From Piscicola geometra (Eukaryota > Annelida > Clitellata > Hirudinida > Piscicolidae), in assembly GCA_943735955.1 (NCBI GenBank), contig OX030958.1, positions 5,792,626 to 5,856,625 of the forward strand: DNA of 64,000 nucleotides, read 5' to 3'. The translations under genes and the position numbers were made by a program. This document shows positions 13,206-63,665 of this stretch, in pieces (the first letter of the stretch is position 1; each line of letters starts with the position of its first letter). Below the pieces are notes generated by a model. It was not told where the DNA came from. It saw only the letters and a list, made by a program, of their open reading frames with translations, and did no database searches.

Positions 13206-13410
13206 TCGTTATCATCATCATCAACGTTATCATCGTCATCATCATCTTCATCATCGTCATCGTCATCGTCATCATCATCGTCATCATCATCGTCATCATC
13301 ATCGTCATCATCATCGTCATCATCATCGTCATCATCATCGTCATCATCATCGTCATCATCATCGTCATCATCATCGTCATCATCATCGTCATCATCATCG
13401 TCATCATCAT
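13206..13410. repeat. (CATCATCGT)n / (ATC)n satellite, about 200 bp
   Basis: A regular 9-bp repeat ends three bases before the ASB stop codon on the minus strand, so it lies in the start of the 3' UTR of that gene. The poly-Ser, poly-Ile/Val and poly-Met/Thr open frames across it are artefacts of the triplet repeat. Confidence 0.95.
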
Positions 13411-13412
13411 TA

Positions 13413-16286
13413 TCAGGGTACCTCCCATATTAAATCTTCGAAGGTGAAATCTTTAAATAAAACATATTCTCGAAGAGAAGGTGGAAGGGAGTGGAGAAGG
13501 GAATAGTATGGTGTGCTGATGGAATCGCATTCATCACTATCATTATCATCATTATCTGTATCATCATCATCATCTGTATCATCATCATTCTTATCCTCAT
13601 CATCATCATCTTTCTTTTTAAGTTTTTCACTACCACTACTACAACCACCACCAGCAACCCTCCTGTGACAGAGCAACAACAACCTAATACTCTCTCTAAT
13701 GCTGAGTCGACATAGATGTTTGAGAGAGAAGGGGTTGGTAAGGAGGTGGATGAGAGAGGGGGTGATGGAAGAGTGGGTGAGATGGTGGGTGATTGTAGTT
13801 GAGTTGTTTTCGCTGTTGTCGTTGCAGTTATTGTTGAGACTATTCCAACTACAAGTTTTGTTATCAGAGAATTTGTAACAATTACCCCACCTACTACTAC
13901 TTTCCCCACTATTACTACTTTCACCACTACCTCCACTACTACTTTGATGATGATTATGATGCTTAAAAAACAATTCCATCCACTCATCTCTCCCATACAA
14001 CCAGCCACTGCCACACCCGAACAACAACAAACACTGCAGTATTTTAGTGCAGTTCTTGTTGTTTATGTTGTTGTTTGCGACTACGTCATAGTTGTTGTTG
14101 ATTGCACGTCGAACATTGTTGATGTTGTTGTTTATATCATTATTATTATTATTGTTGTTATTGTTGGTTCTGTTTTCAAGATCATCATCATCACCTAAAA
14201 GTACTTTTAAATAACCCCTATTCCCCTTCTCAGCCACCCTATTTGGGTTAGCGTGGTTTTTTAGTAGCTCTAGACACGTGACAACATTCCTGTTCGCCAC
14301 AGCCAATGAGAGAGAAGTATTGCCATCTATGTCACTGACGTCATAATCACCCCTCCATTTGATTTTTCTGATGTAGAGAAAGAAAAGTTTTTTTGGAAAC
14401 AATCACCACCACACCAGCTCAATAAATCCAATAAACTTCAAAAACATTATCCTCACAGTAAAAACTTTATATAACAAAAATTTAAAAAAACTTTAGTAAA
14501 AAATGTAAAAAAAAACATTAATATTCATAAAAAACAACATTAATATTCATAAAAAAACAATATTTATATTCATAAAAAAACAACATTAATATTCATAAAA
14601 AACAACATTAATATTCATAAAAAAACAACATTAATATTCATAAAAAAACAACATTAATATTCATAAAAAACAACATTAATATTCATAAAAAAAACAACAT
14701 TAATATTCATAAAAAAACAACATTAATATTCATAAAAAAAACAACATTAATATTCATAAAAAAAACAACATTAATATTCATAAAAAAACAACATTAATAT
14801 TCATAAAAAAACAACATTAATATTCATAAAAAACAACATTAATAGTAACAACATCTCAACAACAGCCACAATTGTCAGAACTACGAAAGACCATTTCAAA
14901 AAAAATAATAATAACCTCAACAACAACTGGCGGTTTCTGATGACGATATAATGGACAACACTACGTTTGAAGTGGTTACAGATGTTAACATCGGCTTTAC
15001 CCTCTCCCACCATCACCTCCACCACCCTGTCGAAGCCTTCGATTGCGGCTAGGTGGGTGGGCGTGTTGCCTGTGTTATCCTGTTGGGTGGTTGGGATGGG
15101 TGTTAGTGGTGAGTTGGCAAAGTAGAATTAAATAGTGGTGTGGTGGGATAGTGTGAAATTAGAGTGGTTGAGGGAGAAATATCGATATAAATGGGTTTTT
15201 TTTGAAGATAAAGAAATTACCAAAGGTGGAGGGTGTTTTGGTGAACACACAAACACATACACACACACACACAAACATGAATGAATAAATAAAAACACAT
15301 AAACATACTTGTATATTAGGATCAGCTCCTAGAGACAACAGCAACTGACTCCCAATAGCTTGGTGACTCGTATAGTGAAGAGCTGAGCGCCCTATACGAG
15401 TATCAATAACAATAAGGTTATTAATTTTAAAAATGATGAAATTAAATGTGTATATAAAAGTTAATGGGGTTTTCTATGGTATGGTGTGGTGCGAATTGGT
15501 GTGGAGCAGTGTGGTCCTGTGGTTTGTGGTCTAGTACAGTGTGATTGCAGCAATGATAGTAACAAGCCGGCGTTTTTATCATTACACCATCACCTTTTAT
15601 GATATTGTGATGAAATAATAATATAAAAAATGTAATAGTATATACAAGTTGAATCAAACTAATAAGTAAAAATAATCCTCACCTTCATCGTTTACCATGT
15701 TGACGACAGAAGGACAGTACGAAGCCAAAAGTTGCAGTATGTCAGTGCGAGGGGGCCAAACCTTCGCTGCTGCAATCAAGGCTGTGTTGCCTTGATCGTC
15801 CTTTGTGAATAAGTCTACCAAACTTTCTTTTTTCATTCCTTCTTTAACCGATTCTTTTCCCTCGAGTCTGCCTCCATTAATATTCGGCTCATTCAACTTC
15901 TCTATTTCCGCTTCATTCTCATCCACTCTACCACCTCCCCACAACAACAACAACCTACAACACTCGACATTTCCTGACTTGGCTGCCATATGCATTGCAG
16001 TCTCACCGGAAAATGATCGTTGTTTGAAGTTAATTCCTTTTGTCTCCAAGAGAAGTTTCATAACGTCGGCGTTTCCTTTTTCTGCTGCGATCATTAAAGC
16101 TGTTTTTCCGGACGAATTTGTGATGGTGAGTGGGTTTTTGTTGCTGCTGTTGTTGTTGTTCTTGTTGGTGCTGTAGTTCTTATTGTCGATGTTGTTGTTG
16201 ATGGATGGATGGTTGAGTAGTCGAGTGAGTGTTGTGATGTCGTTGTTTTGTATGGCTTTCAAAACATCGTGGCCTAAGCTAGACAT
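13413..16286 (-). CDS. Ankyrin-repeat and SOCS-box protein (ASB-type), 604 residues, four exons
   Basis: Spliced model: exon 1 16286-15683, exon 2 15391-15309, exon 3 15079-14892, exon 4 14352-13413. The phases fit (1,815 coding bases in all). Ankyrin repeats are visible near residues 59-88 (GKTALMIAAEKGN), 92-121 (GETAMHMAAKSGN), 163-194 (GNTALIAAAK), 200-229 (GRSALHYT, GADPN), 230-260 (GNTPTHLAA) and 296-330 (GNTSLSLAVANRN). A BC box SLKHLCRLSI sits at 501-510, and a Cul-box-like LPPSLREYVLF near 581-591. By family, ASB proteins use the SOCS box to bind Elongin B/C and Cullin-5 and use the ankyrin repeats to recruit substrates for ubiquitination. Oddities: Asn-rich tracts after residue 340, and about 65 residues of Lys/Asp-rich low complexity between the two halves of the SOCS box, which could instead be an unspliced in-frame intron. 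The specific ASB orthologue cannot be named. Confidence 0.85.
14507..14845. repeat. Minisatellite of about 23 bp in ASB intron 3
   Basis: About 14 tandem copies of a unit like ACAACATTAATATTCATAAA, varying only in the length of the A run. The array lies wholly within the intron between ASB exons 3 and 4, ending roughly 45 bases from the exon 3 donor. Confidence 0.95.
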
Positions 16287-16964
16287 TGTTGTCGTTTTTT
16301 TGTAGTTGATGGTTTTTACTTGGTCCTGTTTTTACTTTTGATTTTATTTTTGTTTTTTTCATTTATGCGATGTCATTGTTGTTGCTAGTATAACTCTTCG
16401 TATCATAATTTCTATAGGATAACTCACTCACCATCTCAACCAGAAGCCTCTGAAAGTGATCCTCATAGCTTGGTGTAAACCAGAAACCGTTCAAGACCAC
16501 ATCCTTCTATATGTTGTTTCAGTTAAGGTTGTTGATTGGGACGTAGTTGAATCAGAATATTCCTAATTACAGTTTTCTTATTAAAGTTACTTTATCCACA
16601 CTATTGTTTGTAAGCATCTTCTGTGTGTTTTGTAGGCAATGCTGTTTGAAAGAGAAATCGCATTTTGGAAAAGCTGTTAGAATGCTGTTATGAGTTTTTG
16701 TTCCTATGAATATGTTTATAGGTATATGAAAATGTATAAATGTATGTATACTGTATACATACATACTTATTGATATAATACTTTTTTAAAGTTGCAATGT
16801 AATGGGGGGCTCTAAATGGATCACAAATCTACGTAAGAGTGAAAAGTCAGAAAAGTATTTTTTATGATTACACTAATATTTAAAAACTTTTATACATTTT
16901 TTTCATTTCTATTTTTTATGTTTTAATGATTTATTTAAGGATTCTTTTAATTCCAAGTTAAACC
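16287..16964. other. Upstream region of the ASB gene, no other gene seen
   Basis: It should contain the ASB 5' UTR and promoter on the minus strand, but no confident TATA box or start-site motif was found. Short open frames here show no coding character. Confidence 0.45.
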
Positions 16965-17010
16965 ATGCAGCTGTTAGTAACATCCGTTTATCTGATCGCC
17001 CTTTTTACAG
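16965..17010 (+). CDS. Possible orphan signal-peptide exon
   Basis: ATG opens 15 codons (MQLLVTSVYLIALFT) that end at a GT donor in phase 1 ('ttacag|gttt'). The length, hydrophobicity and phase closely resemble exon 1 of the secreted-protein gene at 19795. No matching downstream exon with phase 1 entry was found, so it could be a relic or the start of a gene I could not assemble. Chance occurrence is possible. Confidence 0.3.
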
Positions 17011-17409
17011 GTTTATTTCTGTCTTTCAGATTTTTCACTATAATTCTTTATTTTAAAGTTACAATTTTGAAATATAATTTTGTTTAAATAAATAAATAAA
17101 ATTTAAGACAGAAAAACAGGCGAAACAGAAAAAATGAGGCGAAAAACGTCCACACGTGCAATCTACATTGTAAAAACATAACAATATAAATTTTAAAATA
17201 AAATAAAGGAGGTGAAATACTTGAAGGTAGTGGTTTGTAGATAATGGTAAAAAACAGCATCAAGGTGGTGTTGCAAAGACTTCTGCTGCAAATGGCATGC
17301 GAATAATATCTTTTGAAAGAATAAGATAGTGTAAACTTTACAAAGTGAGCCCAGAAAACGGCTCGCCGTTTTTGATCAATTCATAGGTATTCAAGGATTC
17401 ACAGGCTAG

Positions 17410-17905
17410 GATGGCACAGCAGTTTCTTTTCTGTACAACTTATCAAAACTCAGGTGATTATAATTATCTTTATATATCTATTAAGTTCCAATGATTGAAA
17501 TGATTTGTATATTGATTAATAAATGTCCCAGAGTTATAGATTTTTTTCTCTCTCAGACACAGCTTTAAAGGTGAACCAGGAGCGTTCAGGGCCTATCTGA
17601 CAGCAAACAAAGTCGTTCCAGGGATCTTTCTACGCTACGTCGGCAACCGCCTGCACCTCCTTTTCCATATGGCAGGCGTCGCCATCCCGCACAGAGAATT
17701 GTTACACGGATTCCTTATCAAGTATATTTCAAGATACTTTGTTTAAAAATAAAATAAATTTGCTGAACTTTTTTAAACCATTTGTCATTTTTTCGTATCA
17801 GCAGTTACACCAAGAATGATGGGACCAAGGCCCTGTGGGAGGGACTCAACGAACCAAGGACAATGGTGCAACTGCTAACCCGTGCTACCCGATCTTACTT
17901 GCTGA
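17410..17905 (+). pseudogene. Decayed multi-exon coding fragment, probably of mobile-element origin
   Basis: Three phase-compatible pieces join in one frame: 17410-17453, 17557-17721 and 17802-17905. The spliced frame includes YVGNRLHLLFHMAGVAIPHR and LNEPRTMVQLLTRATRSYLL. From memory, the G-N-R-(F/L)-x-(I/L)-L-F-(H/Y)-x-A pattern is typical of a widespread, uncharacterised group of invertebrate and fish proteins often found near transposons; this family match is not verified. The third exon is cut by the small transposon at 17906-18126, after which the frame reaches a stop. No start exon is assigned; the signal-like exon at 16965 does not match in phase. It is probably a pseudogene. Confidence 0.5.
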
Positions 17906-18126
17906 CATGGGCAGTGATCCTGGGGTCAGATGCCACCTCCACTTTTTTTTAGTGAAGGGGTCCACCTAATTATTTGCTCTCTTGAATATCCGTATAATAA
18001 AAGAAGTTTAATCATGTTTTTTTTAAATGGGGGAAGAGAAAGTCCAGACCTCAGGACCCCCCCCCCTCAGGATTGTCCATGCTGGGTAAAACCCCCTCAA
18101 GATTTGAAGCAAATCACCCCCTCCTT
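17906..18126 (+). mobile_element. Short inverted-repeat element, family 1 copy D, inserted in a coding remnant
   Basis: The left end CATGGGCAGTGATCCTGG and the right end 'aatcaccccctcctt' are diverged inverted repeats of the family. The element is flanked by CTTGCTGA (17898-17905) and CTTGCTAA (18127-18134), a 7-of-8 match consistent with an 8-bp target-site duplication, as expected for hAT-type elements. It has no coding capacity. The insertion interrupts the third exon of the fragment at 17410. Confidence 0.75.
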
Positions 18127-18384
18127 CTTGCTAAAGTGCCATATTCAATGGCTGTACACAAATGTTTCTGGTACAAATTAGGCCAAAAATCTTCGAAGTG
18201 ACCAAAAAATCAATTTTAGGAAATCTTGTGATGATATGAACGCTGAAAATCTTTTCAAGAATAATTTTTAAATTTTGTGACACCGGGCAAAAGTATTTAA
18301 CTATCGATCTAGCTCTGTTTCCAAAAAATTCAATTGCTTTATTTTGTTGAAGTTTTATTGATGCAAAAAACTGCTGATACAATC

Positions 18385-18588
18385 TCATAAGCTACAGTGA
18401 TGGATAATTGCTTTGATTGCCGGGGGGCTCAGTTTCATGTAGGCTTGTCTTATAACGCTGACCATAATAATGACTTCTTCTAAATCTTGTTTTAGTAGTA
18501 ATGTAATCAGCGTCACAAAAAGTATGTGGGCAATCTTTTGGCTGGAAATGTTTGATCTATCAAGAACAGCAGCCGGCATACACGGATC
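18385..18588 (-). pseudogene. Coding fragment resembling an uncharacterised repetitive protein family
   Basis: A minus-strand open frame contains AAVLDRSNISSQKIAHIL followed by LKQDLEEVIIMVSVIRQAYM. From memory, a motif of the form LDR(T/S)(K/N)(V/I)S, then a short helix, then 'DLE...I.RS.IR..R.K' occurs in many uncharacterised arthropod and cnidarian proteins present in high copy number. The frame stops soon after, and the usual downstream part is not recognisable. It is not verified by any search and could be coincidence. Confidence 0.35.
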
Positions 18589-19741
18589 TTAAGTAGGTAC
18601 CTATTTGTGTGAGTTCGTTAATATTCACAGCAACCAAAATACAGATCAACACTTTTTTTCACGTTTTTTGATTAATTAAGTTAAACGTTGCGTATTTATT
18701 TATTTAACATATTTTTTAACTCATAAGTTTTTAAGCTTTTGGGTAGCAGTGATATTCACAATGAAAATAATTTTCAGTATACTTTTTTAAGTTCATTTAA
18801 TTTATTCAGATTGGTGAATACATTTTGGAATTTCTAGGATGCTGTTTATTACTATAAAAATTCATTTTCTATCATTTTCGAAAGTTACTTTACAATGAAG
18901 AAGCCAGACCAAAAGTTTGAAAGTTCAGATTTAATGCTTAAAATAAGAAAGTCACTTAAAATAATATTATTTTGAATTAAAAAAACTATTTATGATTTAA
19001 GCTTCATCTCTTTTCTAAGTAAGGTGTAAAAAAATTGTATTTATTGCACAAGTTTAAAGATCACCAGTTAGTTTAAATTTAAATTGTTTTGACTTTTAAA
19101 GTGTTTTTAAAACCTGATTTATGTCATCTTTCATGTCTCATCACCACACATGCATTCAATCTTTCCAAAGAGATCCAGACAGATCTTAAATCGATTGAAT
19201 CCTAGCAACAAAATAACATCTTAATTCTCTGAGATCAAGCTTTTTATAATAGAAATGAAATGTTCAAAAAGTTCTTTGAAATTCTAAACAAATCATTTTT
19301 TCTTTTCAACGAAATATAGCTCAAAATAACTCTCAATGCCCAAAAAAATAACTCTTCCCGTTTTTCCCCACTTGTACAAGCATGCACTAAGCATTCAGTT
19401 TTGAAATGTGCGTGTAAGTCTTGATCTTCGAATCTGCATGTCAAAGTACATGTCAACCAATTCACATTTTGTTGTTTCAATTCTTTTTTCAACAAGTTGA
19501 AACACGGATTTTTTAAACAAAACTTGTAATTTATTAAAAATATATTTAGGCCGTTTAAATAATGATTCAAGTTGTTTTAAAGTTCGATTTTCTTTTTCTT
19601 TTTGAACTGATTTATATTCATAATTTATGATCTAAACAAACATGTTTTAAACTACTTTTTCAGAGTTACACTTATAAAATAAATAAATAAAATTAAAAAT
19701 TTCAATTTAGTTCACAAGACCTTTGGCACCTTAAATATCTG
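18589..19741. other. Intergenic stretch, no gene seen
   Basis: AT-rich sequence between the decayed fragments and the promoter of the secreted-protein gene at 19795. One 108-codon minus-strand frame (19244-19570) has no recognisable domain, signal peptide or splice partners. Confidence 0.5.
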
Positions 19742-19748
19742 TATAAAT
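19742..19748 (+). promoter_or_regulatory. TATA-like box for the 227-residue secreted-protein gene
   Basis: TATAAAT lies 47 bases upstream of the ATG at 19795. With the usual spacing of about 30 bases, transcription would start near 19775 and leave a 5' UTR of about 20 bases. It is inferred from motif and position. Confidence 0.45.
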
Positions 19749-19794
19749 GCCTACACAGGAATTCCAAAAAATAAAACGAAAACTCTTGGATAAT

Positions 19795-21412
19795 ATGAAT
19801 TCAATCTTAAAAATTCTGTTATTGCTGAGTTGCGTTCTAAAAGGTTTGTATAAAAAATCCTAATTTGTAATAAATTATGTTAAAAGATTATTTTAAAACA
19901 TAACCATAACTTGTATCAAAATTCTACTTATTTTTTATATGAAAAAATGTAAATGTGTTTATTATATTTAATGTCTGGAAAAATTAACGATTACACACTC
20001 AGCACATGTATCGGCTTCATCCAAACAAGAAAGAAATGTTTTGCTCACAAGTAAGTGCATTTGAGCTTTGAAATTGCTCAAAAACTTATAATAATAATAA
20101 ATGTCTTGAGATTCTTTCACACAACGCCTATTTCTTTATATTTTTATTTCATTTTCAACGATGAAATTTTCGATTTCATCAGTTATCACATTTAAACACT
20201 TCAAAACAATTCATTACTTTCTTGTTTGCATATTTTATTCTCCAAGAGATTTGCGAAAAAAGGATTTGGTCCAGCGGTTATGTGAAAACATGTAATTTGA
20301 CAATTGGCGTTGAAGCTGTGGAGGAGCCATTCTTCAAGTTTACAAATGGAACTTTTTTGCAGTTATTCAATACAAGGTTATAATGAATATACAGGAAATT
20401 AAATACCTTCAGTTTGAATAGAATAATAAAAATAACTAATTGAATAACCTCAAGTTCTAAAAATTAAACATTTTAATGATTTTTTTGACAGTTCTGTATC
20501 AGAGAACACGATTTGTTTCTTGTTTGAAAAAGAATCAACAACTAAAGATAATTACAACCAGAACGATCAGACTATTATTCACATAGAGACTACCATTTTA
20601 AAAGTATCAGGTAACTAATAAGGTATTTATTAAACATTTAAATTTTAAACTTACTATAGCTTTCACAGTGAATCATAAGAGTGTTAAATTATAAACGAGT
20701 ACTTTTTTTTCGAAATATTTTTGTATATATAATATTTATTTATTCTTTTGAAAAACCATTATGGGAATTGACGGATTCTGGACATGTTGTCAAACCCTTA
20801 AAAAGAAAAAATAAGATAAATTATTTTTTATATAAAGTTTTTACATTTTCACGCTGGTTTTGAAAAAACATCAGGTGATCCAACTTCGATCCAATGTTCA
20901 GAAGTGTTAGTAAAAGTGGCTGACGGAAAGCTAGATGAAAGTTGTCTATTTAGTTTAACAAAAGAACCTAACATCTGCCAGTGAGTATCTTTTTCTGTGA
21001 GTTTGTTTCTATTTCAAATTTTATTTTCTGTAATTTATTTCTATTCATCTTTGCAGGATTACTACTGAAGAAAGAAGACTGACAATTGGAATGTCGGTGA
21101 TTTACGATCAAAGCACAGACATCTACACAAGGGAACGTCAACATGTGATCGAAAACATGGAACTATTTATTGTTGACCCTCAGTGCAGACCCCCTCAACT
21201 CAATGACACACAAATAACCTTCAAGACTCAGTCTGAAACCTGCCCTGGTTAGTTTTGGCGCACGAATCTAATTTAAATACAATTTAGAATTTTTTACTTA
21301 CTCAAAGAATGTCAATAATAGAAAAATAGTTTTTAAAATATAGGTATTAATTTTATGTTTAATGATTTCAGAAATTCGACGTAGCATGGAAGAATCGGAG
21401 AAGATCACGTAA
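19795..21412 (+). CDS. Secreted cysteine-containing protein of unknown family, 227 residues, seven exons
   Basis: Spliced model: 19795-19843, 20003-20050, 20247-20376, 20492-20610, 20875-20980, 21057-21247 and 21372-21412 (684 bases, TAA stop). Every junction has GT and AG with matching phase, which is strong internal support because each exon alone is short. The N-terminus MNSILKILLLLSCVLKAHVS is a signal peptide. The mature protein has about eight cysteines (for example KTCNLTIG, TICFLFEK, IQCSEVLVK, ESCLFSL, NICQITT, DPQCRPPQ, SETCPE) and N-glycosylation sequons NLT, NGT and NDT. There is no transmembrane segment, so it is predicted to be secreted. The C-terminal end is short, charged and without cysteine. 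I do not recognise the fold or family and assign no function. A TATA box lies just upstream. Confidence 0.8.
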
Positions 21413-23987
21413 TAGTCTTTGTGAGAAAAGTTAAATTTATATTAGAGCTGTGCTTCAATCTCAGTAAAGTTTCGATTAACACAGTTCAAAAAGTTATTGA
21501 AGTTAACTAAATTTAACGGAATTCAACTTTCATTGTTTTGCGCTACAAAAAGTAGTGCTACATAAAAAAATTCGAATTAAGAATGCATTGTGGATGAATG
21601 ATGGAATTTAGTGTTAATTAAAGTTCAATTTAGTAATTAATGGGATAAAAATAAGAGTATTTAAATATTGTAGGAGTTAAATAATTGAGAAAGCTTTAAT
21701 GAATTAAAGAATGAAGTTTTTTTCAGGTAATTTAACTCCCACAAGTTTTTGACCTCTACAGTGGCTCATGTTAGATCTTTATTTTGTTAATGTAATAGAA
21801 TTGCATTTATAGCTGTACATGACCGGATGATTTATCTAGAAGTTATCCTATTTTATTTGGATTGTGTTTTTAATCTTGTCTATTAAGACTTCATTAGGTA
21901 AATTATTCTGTAAAGAAATATTTATTATCTTTATGCTGGCAAAGCTGCTTTGATAGTTTTCAATGTATGGCCTCTCGATGTGTTGGTATTTAGCGTAAAT
22001 TCCCAGCGTTTGTTTAAATGTTTTTTTTGCTTTCGGCTGCTCCCATAAGGATTTCTCCATATCTAGAGCGTTTAAATATAACTAAGAATTTTTCATTGTT
22101 GGTCTATAACTCGATTACATATTTTGATTCAAAAGTAACCAAAAATGGTTAAATTTTATTGTACCAAGAAATAAAAAGAAGAAACTTGCACGTTCGAAAA
22201 TATAGATTCACTCAATTGAAAAATTTAAACCCTGAACACCGGCCAGTCATCTATCGAACAGAGTCAAATATTTGAATTTTTATGCTTTTTTTATTATAAA
22301 TTACAAAATGTTTTTTCAAAGAAATCGATTCGAGTAGAAAACTAAAGTATTGAAAAGACAAGCAAATATATCATGATAGAAATGCTATGGCTATGGAAAT
22401 GAATCGATAACAGACACTCTTCAGGAATTTGCAACAATTGACCTAAAGAAAGTTTCCCAATCATTCGGAGCAGCGCGGAACATATAAATTGTGCTTGTTT
22501 CATAGCCTCATAAATGCACTAGAAACAAGTTTTTTGTACTCTTTCATGTTCACTTAACAACGAATTTTGTTCAAACGCAACTTTTTAAAGCTTTTCTTTT
22601 AATTTTTATTGGTTCCTTTAACAGGAAGTGACTTTGAGAATTAAGAATTAAAAAACCTGGCAAACATTTTGTAAAGTTGCATTACTTTAAACACCACGTA
22701 GAGTACACAAATGGTAAGGAAGCAAGCAGCGGACCTTAAGCGAGTCAGTGTTGAAAGTTTTTTTATCACGAAGGAAGGAGGGAAGAGCTTATTCCTTAGA
22801 CTGAGATTTTGATTTACAAGCAAATCTTTTGCAAACAATGTTGAACACTTCAGTACTGGAAAGTCTTTATATTCATTCTTCATTCTTTTTTTAAATTTAT
22901 GAATAAAGTTTATAGAGTAGTTTTCACCAAGCAAAAGATAAAGAACCGAATAAACAGAACTTTCACAGATCACGGCAACAGTCAAGTCCACTGAGAATAA
23001 CTGTTAGCAGATTGTACTTTAAGAAAATATGGAAACCAATCTGTCGATAAAAAATTTAAAGTGCTTGGAAGCATTTGATAAGATTCGCTGATAGCTAATT
23101 GTGAAATCAAAAGACTGGTGAAGTTGGTGTCCTTGAGGCGTCAGCCAAGTAAAATGAATCTAATTGCAAATAAAAACCAAAAATAAAATCCAATTAAAAC
23201 CACCACGATCGCTAGAGGTACAACACGAATAAGATCTATTGCAACCTCATGAACACACCTCGAGTCTGAGTTATAATTACTAAATAATAAGTTGGTGAAT
23301 TCTGCGTTGAAAAGACACAAACGAACTTCAAATAGCACATACTTTCCCCAGGACAGTTTTGTCGCGTGCAATGGGAAAATGTCTTTGATTCTTATGTGAG
23401 TTTGTGAAATAACTTTTTAAATAATTCAGATTGAACAAAAACCCGTTATGTTTGGTCACACAAAAAAGTTTTAAGTTTCATTTTTAGTTATCCTAGTTTC
23501 ATGCACAATCTATCGTTAAGCTTAACCTCAAAATGCATGGAGAGATACCAGTACACAGGACAAGACAACGCCTAAGTATCGACAAAATTCAGTTATATAC
23601 ACACATAGATACACACATACAAACGCACGAACACAGACGCATCATTCTATACAAGACTTTGTCATACTGGCCGAATATCAGTGTACGAAAAATTGGAAAT
23701 ACAACAGAGGGATTGGGAGGGTGAAAAAAGTTGAAATAATTAAAATAATATGAAAAAAATAAAATAATAATAATAAAATAAGGTTAAGAGAGCGATGGAG
23801 TGACAAGGAATTGAAGCCAGGCTGCCAAGCTGCATTGTTACGCAGCATTACGTGCTGACGTCACGTCGTGTCGTTACTTGCGGCTGGGCGGTTCCAAGTT
23901 ATTTGCACGGCAGGAAATAACAAATAAAGAAATCGGAAGGCTTATATAAGAATGTACAAAATTGCTATGTACATCTTAATAAAGAGG
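21413..23987. other. Intergenic stretch between two convergent genes, no gene assigned
   Basis: It separates the 3' ends of the plus-strand secreted-protein gene and the minus-strand receptor gene, so both 3' UTRs should lie here. Open frames at 21848-22060, 22641-22991 and 23141-23371 (minus) lack recognisable domains, and I could not connect them by splicing. A GC-richer patch near 23800-23900 has no long frame. Confidence 0.5.
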
Positions 23988-63306
<39,319 letters not shown>

Positions 63307-63352
63307 CTGTGTGGGGGTGTTAGTGTGTGGGAGTGTTTGTGCATGGGGTGTT

Positions 63353-63665
63353 TGTGTGTGTGTGTGTGTGTGTGAGTGAGTGAGTGAGTGAGTGAGTGAG
63401 TGAGTGAGTGAGTGAGTGAGTGAGTGAGTGAGTGAGTCAGTGAGTGAGTCAGTGAGTCAGTGAGTGAGTCAGTGAGTCAGTGAGTCAGTGAGTCAGTGAG
63501 TGAGTGAGTGTGTGAGTGAGTGAGTGAGTGAGTGAGTGAGTGAGTGAGTGAGTGAGTGAGTGAGTGAGTGAGTGAGTGAGTGAGTGAGTGAGTGAGTGAG
63601 TGAGTGAGTGAGTGAGTGAGTGAGTGAGTGAGTGAGTGAGTGAGTGAATGAGTGAGTGAGAGAGA
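63353..63665. repeat. (TGAG)n tetranucleotide array, about 310 bp
   Basis: A short GT run, then TGAG with scattered TCAG variants, ending in GAGAGA. On the minus strand it is (CTCA)n about 50 bases from the acceptor of the CUB exon. The Leu-Thr-His-Ser frame is an artefact. Confidence 0.97.

Noticed and set aside
13112..13447. Poly-Ser, poly-Ile/Val and poly-Met/Thr frames
   Set aside because: They arise from the ATC triplet repeat in the 3' flank of the ASB gene.
14507..14845. Direct repeats considered as a CRISPR array
   Set aside because: The units are contiguous with no unique spacers, and the host is a eukaryote. It is a minisatellite.
22641..22991. 116-codon minus-strand frame with a hydrophobic stretch
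   Set aside because: No recognisable domain, no promoter or splice support, and it lies in the 3' flank of two convergent genes. Kept as unassigned.
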